Positions 1-10,345 are shown, counted from the stretch's first letter. The stretch: 37,942 nucleotides of DNA from Chondrus crispus (GCF_000350225.1 NW_005178489.1:6577-44518); one strand, 5' to 3'. Notes: generated from the letters alone by a model not told the origin. Translations and numbers: made by a program.

Positions 1-97
1 ACAAACAACGACAGATATGACACGTGTAAAACCGAAAACACTCAGCACGTCAAACGAATTTTTGCGGCAAAATTTTCAGACCTCGATTTTAACATCA
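1..97. other. unassigned flank left of truncated element A0
   Basis: No coding frame or known element is recognised in these 97 bases. They carry one ACACGTGT octamer at 20-27, a motif that is also frequent in both LTR families of this window, so the flank could be a remnant of another LTR. Similarity to the intact family-A units begins at about 98, in the middle of the integrase domain, so the family-A copy is 5'-truncated here. Confidence 0.5.
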
Positions 98-104
98 GTC
101 AGTA

Positions 105-2623
105 GTGTACCCTATGCACCATAAATCAGAAGCATTTGAACGATACAAAATGTTTGCACAACTTGCTCAGACTCACACTGGTCGCAAGATCAAAGTGCTT
201 CGCACCGATCGAGGTGGTGAGTATCTGTCCACGGAGTTTAAGTCTTTTCTGATTGCAAATGGTACTCAGCATCAAATGACGACCGCGTACACACCGGAGC
301 AAAATGGCGTCGCCGAACGACTGAACAGAACTTTGGTAAACTTGGTGCGCTCCATGCTAGCGCACAAGAAAGTTACAAAGGGGTTCTGGGCAGAAGCACT
401 TGCCAATGCAGTGTACGTTCGAAATCGAGTCACGTCACGTGCCATTCCCCCCAAGATGACCCCCTACCACTTATGGATGAAATCTGTGCCAAATGTTGGT
501 CATTTGCGTGTTTTCGGTTCAAAGTGTTGGTATACATTACCAAAACACAACATCCAGAAACTTGACGCCCGTGCAAAGGAGGCAATGTTTCTGGGGTATG
601 CTGAAAATACGAAAGCTTACAAGTTGTGGGATGGTGATTTACACAAAGTGATCGTATCCAGAGATGTTACTTTTGACGAGTCCACGGGAGGCAAATCTGG
701 TGAACCGATGGCCGCTGACCTTCCAGTACAACTGATGATGACACAATCAACTTGAACATCGATGAGGAAGTTGCAGAAAATGATGCAGTGGCATCAGAAG
801 TATCATTGCCGGATGAACAACAAGACTCTGATGAATCCTCCAACTCCTCCCCAACTGCAGGGGAGGACGAAACTACCGAAACAGTTGAGCAACACGTAGT
901 TGAGGAAGAAACTATTGATCCGCCAACTAATCTCCGTCGGTCCACTCGCATTCGCAAAACGCCTGGGGCGTGGTGGGCAGCAGCTTTGGTGACTGCTGGA
1001 CTCCTTAGCCACGCCCATGTGATAACGGAAATCCCAAACTCGTACAAGAAAGCTATGGATTCTCCAAAAGCTCGCTTCTGGCAGAAGGGGATCGACAAAG
1101 AACTTGCTTCACAACACAAAAACAAAACATGGACACTTGTTCCAAGATCTCAAGCATCAAACGTCCTGACGTCCAGGTGGGTTTTCGGAGTGAAGCAACT
1201 TCCTGACGAGTCCGGAAAATTGGTCGAAACTGCAAAGGGACGTCTTGTGGCACGAGGCTTTCAACAAGTAGAAGGCATCGATTACACTGAAACTTTCGCC
1301 CGTGTCATCAAGTTCACAACTATCCGTCTGCTGCTGGCACTGGTTGCGCACTTTGACCTTGAGCTGCATCAGATGGACGTGGTGACTGCCTTCCTCAACG
1401 GTGAACTTCACGAAGAAATCTACATGGAGCAACCTGAAGGATGCATCGACAAAGTCAAACCTGATTCGGTGTGTAAACTTTTGAAAGCAATCTATGGTCT
1501 TAAGCAAGCCCATCGCCAATGGCATAGTAAGATCGATGAGTTTCTGATCACTGAACTTGGTTTCAACACTACACGCAGCGACCCATGTCTTTACATTCGA
1601 CGTCAAGGCAATGTCATCATGATTATCGCGTTGTACGTGGACGATCTGCTGCTAGCTGGAAGTGACTTGGAGGCCATATTATGGATGAAAAATGAACTCA
1701 ACAAACGATTCGATATGAAAGACCTTGGCGAGGCGAAGACTTGTATTGGTCTAGAGATCGACCGTATACGTTCTAAACACGTCCTGACCGTCACGCAGTC
1801 GAAGTATGCCCAAGCAGTGCTGAAACGGTTCAAAATGTCGGCATGCAATCCTTGCGTTACTCCGATGGAACAGTCTCGACATGTCACAATGCAAGTGGCC
1901 GAAACTGGCACTGATGACAACCCATGCTTTGAACCATATCGTCAGGCCATTGGATGTCTAATGTTCCTAATGGTCGGGACCCGCCCCGATATTGCGTTTG
2001 CCATTGGAAAGTTATCTCAACACTGTGCCGACCCTCACGAGTCGCATTGGACAGGTGTGAAACGTGTTTTGAGATACTTGCGTGGGTCCCAGCATCTTGG
2101 AATAGTGTTTGGTAAAGATGATCTTGGTACGGAACTTCATGGGTATAGCGACGCAGATTGGGGTGGATGCCTTGAATCACGGAAATCAACGAGTGGGTAC
2201 GTGTTCAAGCTTTGTGATGGGCCTATCAGTTGGGCTTCCCGGAAACAAACAGTAGTTGCAAAGTCTACTTGTGAGGCAGAATACATCGCACTCAGTGAAG
2301 CATGCAAAGAGGCCGCGTGGCTTCGACGCTTCCATGCTGATGTACTTGGTGCGAATTCGGATCCAACAATTCGCGTTGGATGTGACAACGCTGGTACGAT
2401 TGCGTTTGCTCAGAACGAATCTACAAATCGTCGCAACAAGCACATTGATATTACGTATCATTTTGTTCGAGATGCGGTGCAGCGAAAACTGGTCACATTG
2501 TACCATTGTCCGACAACAGAAATGCCAGCCGATATGCTGACCAAACCACTTGGTCGCGTGCTGTTTGAAAAGTTCGTGGGCATGGTTGGGCTTTCCGATT
2601 GCAAAGCTGCCCAAAGCATGTGA
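105..2623 (+). pseudogene. pol: truncated, frameshifted copia gag-pol (integrase C-half, RT, RNase H)
   Basis: The first frame (105-755) holds the second catalytic D of integrase (V-L-R-T-D) and, 35 residues later, the catalytic E (Q-N-G-V-A-E-R). The second frame (752-2623) holds the acidic linker, RT with H-Q-M-D-V-V and Y-V-D-D, and RNase H with S-D-A-D-W, C-E-A-E-Y and the closing A-D-M-L-T-K-P motif. The frames are separated because about 17 bases at 711-727 are replaced by unrelated sequence one base shorter than in the array copies. RT also reads T-F-A-R-V where the family norm is T-F-A/S-P-V. The first catalytic integrase D, protease and gag are missing. This is a dead fragment; the open second frame suggests it is fairly young. 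Confidence 0.92.
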
Positions 2624-2625
2624 TC

Positions 2626-2634
2626 GAGGGGAGG
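2626..2634 (+). other. polypurine tract of A0
   Basis: GAGGGGAGG lies two bases after the pol stop codon and directly before the LTR start (TATTG). This is the expected plus-strand DNA primer site. The same nine bases lie in the same place in units A1-A3, and family B has GAGGGGGAG. Confidence 0.85.
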
Positions 2635-2874
2635 TATTGAAAATGCGCGACCACATGCTGTTATCTGAAAAGGTCAAAATCGAGTGACACGTGTACATGA
2701 CTGCATGGTCCGGGCGCTCTTACCCATATCACGACATGACACGTGTAAAATCCCAGATTTTGGGGTTCCGGGGACGAAAGTGGCCTCTCGGAGGGTCATG
2801 CAAATTTGCATAGTTTTGCCAAGTGGAACCCTGGCCCGTAGCACTATAGACTACACAGGAAATACTGCAATTCT

Positions 2875-2972
2875 ATTGGCCCTCAGGTCTAATGCTGCAA
2901 ATCTATTGGTCGAGCGTTGTCCACGTGTGCGTCATTGGCCTTGTGATGTACTTTAAATGGCCTGTATATGCC
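2875..2972 (+). promoter_or_regulatory. putative U3 promoter of LTR A
   Basis: Three ATTGG boxes (inverse CCAAT) lie at 2875-2879, 2905-2909 and 2934-2938, spaced 30 and 29 bp apart, the first two within a repeated GCAA-TCTATTGG context. About 12 bp later come AT-rich TATA-like candidates, TTTAAAT near 2953 and TATATG near 2965. This layout resembles an RNA polymerase II core promoter, and the same order appears in each family-A LTR. The start site is inferred, not seen. Confidence 0.5.
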
Positions 2973-3042
2973 ATAATTACGTTGTTTTGGGGGTTTCAAG
3001 TGGTTTGCCATGGTTGTAATGGGTAATTGCATGGGGCCCCCG

Positions 3043-3135
3043 GGCGGGACACATGTATGCCGTGTACACATGTACACGTCGCCAGGTGGATTCGTGTACG
3101 TACACATGTACACGCATCCAGGTGTATGCACATGA
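3043..3135. repeat. palindromic GTGTACATGTACAC cluster in LTR A
   Basis: The segment is dense in overlapping inverted repeats: two near-copies of CGTGTACACATGTACACG-like sequence, and a perfect GTGTACGTACAC palindrome between them. It can form strong hairpins in either strand and lies downstream of the putative promoter, perhaps in the transcribed leader. The same cluster recurs in every family-A LTR. Confidence 0.6.
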
Positions 3136-3659
3136 GGGTTTACAGTTTTACAGTGTCAGACTGTTTGCGATCCTGCGCGTGTCCGAGTACAGTACATGTG
3201 AATCAAAAGTACAACAAGTACTTCTCGCGAGAGGAATACAGTTGTGTGATTATTCTGTGTACGCGTCACGCTGTATGCGAGTCTTGCGTGAGCACGCGCC
3301 GTTGCACTGTGCTCTCGTCATGGTGCGCCGTTGGATGCAAGTTCATGACAGTACTCGTGTGATTTACATGTATTCTCATGTGAGTTGTGTAGAAAGTCTG
3401 GATGCACATTGTTATAACTTGCCATAATTATCTGACAGTGCTTGGCGAAATTAGTAAGGTGAGAAACAAGGATACGTATGGCGATTGTGATATGAAAGAC
3501 GTTTGCGTTGTTGGAAATGGACAAGTGCCAAGTTGTTCGTTGCACAACAATGAAGTCTGGCATGACTGGATGCAGATTAGTAAGGTGTGAAACAGTTGCA
3601 TGCATAGGGCCATGGTTTACAGTCATTTGGAATGTGTAGAAATAGTTGTGAGCTAATAG

Positions 3660-3677
3660 TTACGAATCGATTCGTAA
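3660..3677. repeat. perfect 18-bp palindrome in LTR A
   Basis: TTACGAATCGATTCGTAA is its own reverse complement. It is present unchanged in all family-A LTRs of the window: 10998-11015, 17613-17630, 24228-24245, 30843-30860 and 34965-34982. It may be a dimeric factor site; the function is unknown. Confidence 0.7.
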
Positions 3678-3795
3678 GGTGGAAATCGAACAGTATGGTC
3701 GGGCCACAAGAGGACCGCGCTTGGTCGCGCATAGTAGAGTATGGTTTACTGGGAGTCGGAGTAGACCGATAGCGTAGCACTCCAAGTGTATAAGT

Positions 3796-4494
3796 TATAG
3801 AAAGGTCAGCGGGGCAGAGGGAAGAAGGATGGTTGAAGGTTGCTGGTGGTTGACGGGAAAAGAAGATGATACCATTTTACTCTTGGTCGCCAACTATTGG
3901 CGCTACTTATACTCTTCGAACTACATACAATACGAGCCATTAGGGCTCGTCAAGTGACTCTCCTTCTTGCACTCGTTGATAATCAAGTGACTCTCCCTGT
4001 TGCACTCTCGGTTGATAATCAAGTGACTCTCCTACTTCCACTCTCGGTTGATAATCAAATGACTTTCCTACTTGTACTCTCTCTTGCTAATAATTTGGGA
4101 CCGTTTGAGAGTCAATAATATCTGAATGTACTGTACTGTAGATTACAGATTTTACAATACGATTAATAACCACTGTGGCACATACGTCATACGTGTCATA
4201 CACGTGTAGGACACATGTCATACGTGTCACACACATGTCAAATCGAGAAAAATGAAACATGTTTAGAATGTACTGTAGAGTGCCACGAGGTACATAACTT
4301 ACACGTGTCAACACCAAAATTGAAACATGCTCGGAAATAATAGGAAAGTGCAACCGTGTACAAATATAACACGTGTCCACGTTGACGACCAAACATCCTG
4401 AGAATGCTCTTGCAAGCATTTTAGGTTTCGTCGACGTACACGTGTAATATCTGTCCAGGCTTGTAGCTTAGCATGTGGTCGAAGATTTCCAACA
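3796..4494 (-). repeat. 3' LTR of family B (699 bp)
   Basis: On the minus strand it starts TGTTGG after the polypurine tract and ends CTATA. The end is fixed by comparison with the 5' LTR: both copies agree up to this point and then diverge, one into the PBS and the other into family-A LTR. It contains a 36-bp minisatellite (3952-4092) and four ACACGTGT octamers (4200, 4301, 4369 and 4438). The TGTTGG start resembles that of Drosophila copia. Confidence 0.88.
3952..4092. repeat. 36-bp minisatellite in 3' LTR B, four units
   Basis: Units of the type AAGTGACTCTCC...GGTTGATAATC start at 3952 (a 33-bp unit), 3985, 4021 and 4057. The 5' LTR has six units of the same repeat, so unit number changed after insertion or during replication. 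Confidence 0.85.
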
Positions 4495-4503
4495 CTCCCC
4501 CTC
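4495..4503 (-). other. polypurine tract of element B
   Basis: GAGGGGGAG on the minus strand lies two bases after the pol stop codon and immediately before the LTR start TGTTGG. It matches the family-A tract apart from one extra G in place of the final AGG arrangement. Confidence 0.85.
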
Positions 4504-4505
4504 GA

Positions 4506-7500
4506 TCACATGCTTTTACTGGACACTGCAAGCCCCAGAAGTTCTACAAACTTCTGGAATAGAATTCGCCCAAGTGCTTTAGTTAAGATATCCGCAGGCA
4601 TCGAAGTGGTCGGACAATGCGACAAATACACAATGTTTCTCTTAATAGCATCTCGTACGTAGTGGTATTTTACATCAACATGTTTGTTGCGACGGTTGAT
4701 CGATTCATTCTGTGCAAACGAAATCGTCCCTGCATTGTCACACCCCATCATGATCGTGGGATCAGAATCAAGTCCGAGGACATCAGCAACAACTTGACGC
4801 AACCAGGTCGCCTCCTTACACGCTTCACATAGTGCAATGTACTCAGCTTCACACGTCGAAGTTGCAACCACAGTCTGTTTCCGGGAACTCCAACTGATAG
4901 CTCCACCACAGAACTTGAAAACATATCCGCTGGTCGACTTGCGAGAGTCTGAACAACCAGCCCAGTCAGCATCACTGAAACCGAGCAACTCCGGCGATTT
5001 GGATTTATTGTCAAACACGATTCCTAAGTTTCGAGTCCCTTGCACGTATCGCATTACTCGTTTTACACCTGCCCAGTGTGACTCACATGGGTTGGCAGAA
5101 TGTTGGGAAAGCTTTCCAATGGCGTATGCCAAGTCTGGACGAGTGCCAACCATCAAGTACATAAGGCAACCGACTGCCTCACGATACGGTGCCTTTGTTT
5201 CGGAGTCGTTTTCGATAGAATTCGTGGTTTTGCGATCTTGTTCCATTGGAGTCAGAGAAGGGTTACAAGTCGACATTTAAAACGGTCAAGCACATTTAAT
5301 GCATACTTAGTTTGAGTGAGACTCAATGTCTTGATAGTGCGATCTCTTTGAATCTCAAGACCAATGCAGACTTTTGCCTCACTAAGGTCTTTCATCTCAA
5401 ACCGTTTGTTAAGCTCCCCCTTCATCCATTTGATGGCATGGATATCACTACCAGCGAGCAACAAGTCATCGACATAAAGTGCAATTAGCATGATAGTGTT
5501 ACCAATGCGTTTAATGTAGAGGCACGGATCACTACGTGAAGTCTCAAATCCCAATTCACCGAGTAAGAAATCATCCACTTTGGTATGCCATTGACGAGGT
5601 GCTTGTTTAAGACCGTAAAGTGCTTTCAAAAGTTTACACACATGATCACTTTTGCTTTTGTCAACGCAGCCTTCGGGTTGCTCCATGTAGATGTCTTCAT
5701 CCAAGTCGCCGTTCAAAAACGCAGTCACGACATCCATCTGATGAAGTTCAAGGTCGTAATGAGCAACTAAGGCAAGAAGTAGACGAATAGTCGTAAACTT
5801 TATGACAGGGGCATATGTCTCAGTATAGTCAAGACCTTGCACTTGCTGGAATCCCCGAGCAACAAGTCTGGCTTTTGCACTTTCAACTATATTGCCATTT
5901 GCATCAGGCAGCTGCTTGACATTGAAAACCCATCGAGATGTCAAGATGTTTGACGCCTCAGATCGAGGAACAAGTTTCCAGGTCTGATTCTTAGTCTGTG
6001 ATGCAAGTTCTTTGTCAATGCCGGTTTGCCAGAATGCAGCTCTAGGACCGTGGGTTGCTTGTTTGAAAGTCTTGGGACCTTCAATAGCGACATGCGCATG
6101 TGAAAGAAGAGCAGCTGCAAAGTTGCTCCTCCACCACGATCCGGGAGGTCTACTGATTCGAGACGATCTTCGTACAGATGGAGTCGGAGTTGGAGGGGTG
6201 ACATTTGGAGTTTCGACGGGAGGTGATACATCATCTTCATCATTCTCACCTACAGAGTGAGTGTCCTCGTTTTCAATAACTTCCCCTGAAATTTCATCCT
6301 CTTCCGACCCAACCTCATTAGTATTTGGGGTATCGGCTTCATTCTCATTGTCGCCACCGAGCAATACAACGCCAACATCAGAGTTGATTGAATCTTTTTC
6401 ATGTGCAGGAATGTCATGCATCCCACATGTCGATTCATCAAACTTGGCATCTCGTGAAACAACAACTTTACTCAACTCTCCGTCCCAAAGTTTGTATGCT
6501 TTACTGCATTGCGAATAACCGAGAAACATCGCTTCACGCGCTCGCAAGTCAAGCTTACGGAGCTCTAATTTCGGTAATGTATACCAACACTTTGACCCAA
6601 ATACTCTCAAATGGCCAACATTTGGAGTTGACTTCATCCAAATGTGATGGGGAGTCGTGTTAACTGGCAAAGCCCGTGAAGTAACTCGATTGCGTACATA
6701 TACTGCAGTGGCAAGAGCCTCTGCCCAGAATCGTTTACTGACCTGTTTATGAGAAAGCATGGAACGGACAAGATCAATCAAGGTTCGATTTAAACGTTCA
6801 GCAACACCGTTTTGTTCAGGTGTGTAGGCAGTGGTGAGCTGGTGCTGGGTACCGTTTGAATCCAAATATGACTTGAATTCTGTCGACAAGTACTCTCCCC
6901 CTCAATCAGTGCGAAGCACCTTCACTTTACGACCAGTGTGCGTTTGGGCAAACTGTTCATACAACTTGTATTTTGCAAAGGCCTCAGATTTATTTCGCAT
7001 CGTGTACACAACTACCCAGTTCGAGTGATCATCTACAAATGTAATGAAGTATCTCGAACCACCAATGGACTGTACTTCGAGCGGACCGCAAACGTCAGAA
7101 TGTACCAAGTCAAGACAATTCTGTGCTCGAGACGATGATCGCTGTTTCGGGATTACTGATCGTGTTGCTTTGCCGAACACACACGCAGGACAAACGAGAG
7201 AGTGACTGTCAGACTTTCGATTCATTGCTCTGATGACATCGCTTTGACGAACGTTGATGCCACTTACCACATTATTGTGAATCATTGATGCGATTCCTTG
7301 TACGTTAACATGGGCCATTCGTTCATGTAGCGTCTGCAAGGTAACTACATGAGCAGAGAAAGTTTCATTCATGACATCAAGTATGAATAAATCCCCAACT
7401 TGACTAGCTGTGGCACCTAGAGTTGGTCCTGCAGTAACGATGCATTTGTCTTTTTCAAATGACACTTGCAAGCCCTTTGAAACGATTTGGCTAACAGACA

Positions 7501-8602
7501 GAAGCGAGTATCCGAAATCAGGGACATGCAAAACGTTTGACAATTTGCAAGGATGTGGACTACCATTGACGTTCAACATGAATTCTACCTCACCACGACC
7601 AGCGACATTGGCTCTAGCCTTCGTGCCCATCTCGACTGATCCAGATTGCATCTGTTCATAAGTAACGAACAAAGAGCGATCAAATGTAATGTGGGCACTG
7701 CAACCGGAATCCACAAGCCATGACCCTGCGTTCACTGCCTTTTTTTCGGGAGAAGAAGTCGAAAGCAGGCATGTAAAGTCGCTTTCAGCAAAGGCAGCAG
7801 TAGAAGTTTCATCTCGAGATACGAATGCACTTGGCTTCATGCCGGGGTTGCGGGACCGGAACCCGTCTGGCGGTGCTGGTCGGCGCCCATTCACATCCTT
7901 GCCCCAGCAACGTGCTGCGGTGTGTCCATGTCGATTACAGTTCGTACATCTCATATCACGTCGATTAGGCATGCGATTGACAAGTGCAGGTGCGTGGGGT
8001 GAAGTAGTAGAAGCGGTCTTCATGCTCTCTCGTTGTTCTTCTTGCAGCAGACGACTCTTCACAAAATCGAGTCCAAACACTTTATCCTCATTGCCAAGTG
8101 CGTCAAGTGCAACAATCAAGTTATCGAATCGTGGAGGCAAGCCATTCAACACAGCCATTGCAATTTCTTTATCGTCAATCTCAACACTCATTGACTGCAA
8201 TCTGGCAGCAAGTTGCTTCACACGATTGATGAACACGAGCACTTTCTCGGATGGGAGCATGGAGACAGTGTAAAAGTGGCGACGGGCGGCAAGTTTGTTG
8301 AGCAAAGTATGACGCTCAAACACATTCAGAATTGCTTCCCATGTCTCTTTCGCACTGCTACACCCTCGCACATGTTGCAAGTAGTCATCAGAAAGCGTGA
8401 GTCCGATGACTGCCTTTGCTTTTGCGTCACCACGGATCCATTTTCTCCGGTCATCTGACGTCGCATTCTCCAGGATATCATCAAAAACGTATTGATCGAC
8501 ATCTCGGAGAGCAAGCAGTAGCTGGATTTTCTGCTTCCAGATGTAAAAGTTAGATGCGGTCAGCTTCTCGATTCTGACCGATCCAGAGCTTTGGTCATCC
8601 AT
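4506..8602 (-). pseudogene. gag-pol: copia gag-pol polyprotein of family B, one stop and one frameshift
   Basis: The start is the ATG at 8602, beginning M-D-D-Q as in family A (M-E-D-Q). Domains in order: gag of the UBN2/retrotransposon-gag type, a CCHC knuckle (C-x2-C-x4-H-x4-C), aspartic protease with the normal D-S-G-C motif, GAG-pre-integrase, integrase core, acidic linker, RT with H-Q-M-D-V-V and Y-V-D-D, and RNase H ending A-D-I-L-T-K-A-L. A CGA arginine codon just after the second integrase D has become TGA (6904-6902). One A is missing from an A-run near 5280, shifting the frame before the RNase H region. Apart from these two lesions the frame is open, about 1,365 codons. The copy cannot make the full polyprotein as it stands, but it is recognisably young. 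Confidence 0.93.
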
Positions 8603-8640
8603 TTCGCCGAATGGATGTACCCTTCGAGTATACAAGGTCT

Positions 8641-8698
8641 TCCGTTCCGGGATCCCAAGCCGTTAACCGATAGTCAACACAATGGCAAGCCCACCCGT
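8641..8698 (-). promoter_or_regulatory. conserved pre-gag block, family B copy
   Basis: 57 of 58 bases are identical to the family-A block at 16203-16260, in the same place 38 bases upstream of the gag ATG (33 in A). On the transcript strand it contains GTTGAC-TATCG-GTTAAC (8678-8662), which folds as a 6-bp stem with a 5-base loop. An RNA role such as packaging, dimerisation or translation entry is plausible but not shown. Confidence 0.7.
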
Positions 8699-9339
8699 AT
8701 AGGAAGTTTGTAGCGATTACTCGGAAACGTTCTTGGTGCTTGTTCCCGGCGGAGTGGAACAAGCGTATTCTTCTTAAAAATGCCTTAGGGCGCTACCCCT
8801 ATATGTCGGCCAGTGCGGGTCTTTCGACTGTGAACTAAATCAAACGTGCCACGAGTAAGCACAACAACTTTGCCTGTAGACGAACCAGGACTTTTGGTTA
8901 CTACCGCGAACGGTCCCTGCAACCTAAATCGGCTTGTCCAAACTTGATACGGTACTGCCTCAGAGGGTCTCCCACAACACAAGAATGAAACTGCCTTCGT
9001 CGTACTCGTGTGATTTGTTCACAATCACTCCTTGGGTCACCCTCTTCCGTGCGAACTTAATCAAGGTACGCGACCTTATACACGTATAGTGAGAGGTTCA
9101 GTGTTTAGGCACGTATTCTCTTCACCCAGGGGACCGAAGTCGTACCTATAGGGCTAATACCGAGAGCGTTACCCACACCGCCGACGCACCTCCCGAAGGC
9201 AGAGTGCGGATCGACTAGACCAGTACACTGTGATCCTCCCCGAGGATCAGTAATTCGTCTCTCGACGATTCTTGGTCGGACCCTCGCTCAAGTCAGATTT
9301 CCAATGGCACCAGCCTTTCACCAAGAGCGAGGGTATGTT

Positions 9340-9559
9340 CCACTGAGGATTTGGCAGTGCGTTGGCCACTAGGGACTTTCTTCCTCCCGACTAGCGGAAG
9401 GCTCACCCACAGCTCACACAACGACTGCCACGACAAAGCAAAAAACTGAGAACTGACGGACCACTGAGGATTTGGCAGTGCGTTGGCCACTAGGGACTTT
9501 CTTCCTCCCGACTAGCGGAAGGCTCACCCACAGCTCACACAACGACTGCCACGACAAAG
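9340..9559. repeat. 121-bp tandem duplication in leader B
   Basis: The segment starting CCACTGAGGATTTGG at 9340 repeats from 9461 and is essentially identical through the ACAAAGC at about 9559. The second copy is then followed by 24 extra bases before the ACTG(A/G)GAACTGACGGACCAC tail also seen at the end of the first. Confidence 0.85.
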
Positions 9560-9797
9560 CTGCAAGACCACAAAGTTGATTTCCAAAAACTGGGAACTGA
9601 CGGACCACCAAACTGAAAAATCGGCTGAAACGGTGCTGAAAACGACGGCGAAAACTGAAAAAACTGAAAAACCAAACTCGAAAGCGGAGACTGAAACTGA
9701 TACCTTCTTCTTCTGCTTGACGAGCTGAACAAACTGATACTTGAACGACGGCGAAACTCGAACTTGAACCAAAACGAAGACGACGATCAGCGTTGAA

Positions 9798-9811
9798 CTG
9801 GGCCCATAACC
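9798..9811 (-). other. primer-binding site of element B
   Basis: GGTTATGGGCCCAG on the minus strand directly follows the LTR end. It is complementary to the anticodon arm of eukaryotic initiator tRNA-Met (including CAU), not to a tRNA 3' end. Drosophila copia has the same site and is primed by an internally cleaved half-tRNA. Confidence 0.9.
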
Positions 9812-10345
9812 TATAGAAAGGTCAGCGGGGCAGAGGGAAGAAGGATGGTTGAAGGTTGCTGGTGGTTGACGGGAAAAGAAGATGATACCATTTTACTCTT
9901 GGTCGCCAACTATTGGCGCTACTTATACTCTTCGAACTACATACAATACGAGCCATTAGGGCTCGTCAAGTGACTCTCCTTCTTGCACTCGTTGATAATC
10001 AAGTGACTCTCCCTGTTGCACTCTCGGTTGATAATCAAGTGACTCTCCTACTTCCACTCTCGGTTGATAATCAAATGACTCTCCTTCTTGCACTCTCGGT
10101 TGATAATCAAGTGACTCTCCTATTTCCACTCTCGGTTGATAATCAAATGACTTTCCTACTTGTACTCTCTCTTGCTAATAATTTGGGACCGTTTGAGAGT
10201 CAATAATATCTGAATGTACTGTACTGTAGATTACAGATTTTACAATACGATTAATAACCCCTGTGGCACATACGTCATACGTGTCATACACGTGTAGGAC
10301 AAATGTCATACGTGTCACACACATGTCAAATCGAGAAAAATGAAA
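9812..10345 (-). repeat. 5' LTR of element B, U5-proximal part
   Basis: Matches 3796-4255 of the 3' LTR except for two additional 36-bp units. It breaks off after ...ATGAAAC at 10345, where family-A leader begins. The LTR start region (equivalent of 4417-4494) is not found to the right, so this LTR lacks its U3 terminus. Confidence 0.85.
9968..10180. repeat. 36-bp minisatellite in 5' LTR B, six units
   Basis: Units start at 9968 (33 bp), 10001, 10037, 10073, 10109 and 10145. The units at 10073 and 10109 have no counterpart in the 3' LTR. The apparent 97-codon frame across this repeat (repeated V-D-N-Q-V-T-L) follows from the repeat unit being a multiple of three. Confidence 0.85.

Larger units (their letters stand above)
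98..3795 (+). mobile_element. 5'-truncated copia-type retrotransposon A0
   Basis: This is a plus-strand copy of the family that forms the minus-strand array at 10506-31885. It starts inside integrase (about residue 535 of the intact 1,372-aa polyprotein), runs through RT and RNase H, the polypurine tract and 1,161 bp of the 1,264-bp LTR, and stops abruptly where the family-B LTR begins at 3796. The leader, gag, protease and 5' LTR are absent. The last 103 bp of the LTR, present in every array copy and in the inverted LTR at 33940-35203, are missing. Confidence 0.9.
2635..3795 (+). repeat. 3' LTR of A0 (family A, 3'-truncated)
   Basis: The repeat begins TATTGAAAATG next to the polypurine tract and is closely similar to the LTRs at 10777-12040, 17392-18655, 24007-25270 and 30622-31885, and to the inverted one at 33940-35203. 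The full length is 1,264 bp; this copy lacks the final 103 bp. Short open frames inside it are not conserved as genes and most overlap palindromic ACATGTAC-type repeats, so I treat the LTR as noncoding. Confidence 0.92.
8603..9797 (-). other. 5' leader of element B, noncoding
   Basis: This 1,195-bp stretch between PBS and gag-pol start is nearly as long as the family-A leader (1,207 bp) but unrelated to it, except for the 58-bp block at 8641-8698. It has no zinc-finger frame; only frames of about 65-80 codons occur, without recognisable domains. The part next to the PBS (about 9560-9797) is low-complexity, A/G-rich on the plus strand and thus T/C-rich in the transcript. A 121-bp tandem duplication lies at 9340-9559. 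Confidence 0.65.

Noticed and set aside
3027..3427. Overlapping frames of 80-124 codons inside LTR A, repeated at every LTR
   Set aside because: They occur on both strands of the LTR, overlap palindromic repeats and have no recognisable domain. Their conservation is explained by the LTR copies being nearly identical.
3791..3800. TAAGT beside LTR B as a 5-bp target-site duplication for insertion of B into LTR A0
   Set aside because: The other edge of B is lost in the A/B patchwork and the remaining 103 bp of the A0 LTR do not follow B, so no matching duplication can be shown.
9913..10206. 97-codon frame with repeated V-D-N-Q-V-T-L units in LTR B
   Set aside because: It is generated by the 36-bp minisatellite, whose unit is divisible by three. 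The unit number differs between the two LTRs and no other coding sign is present.
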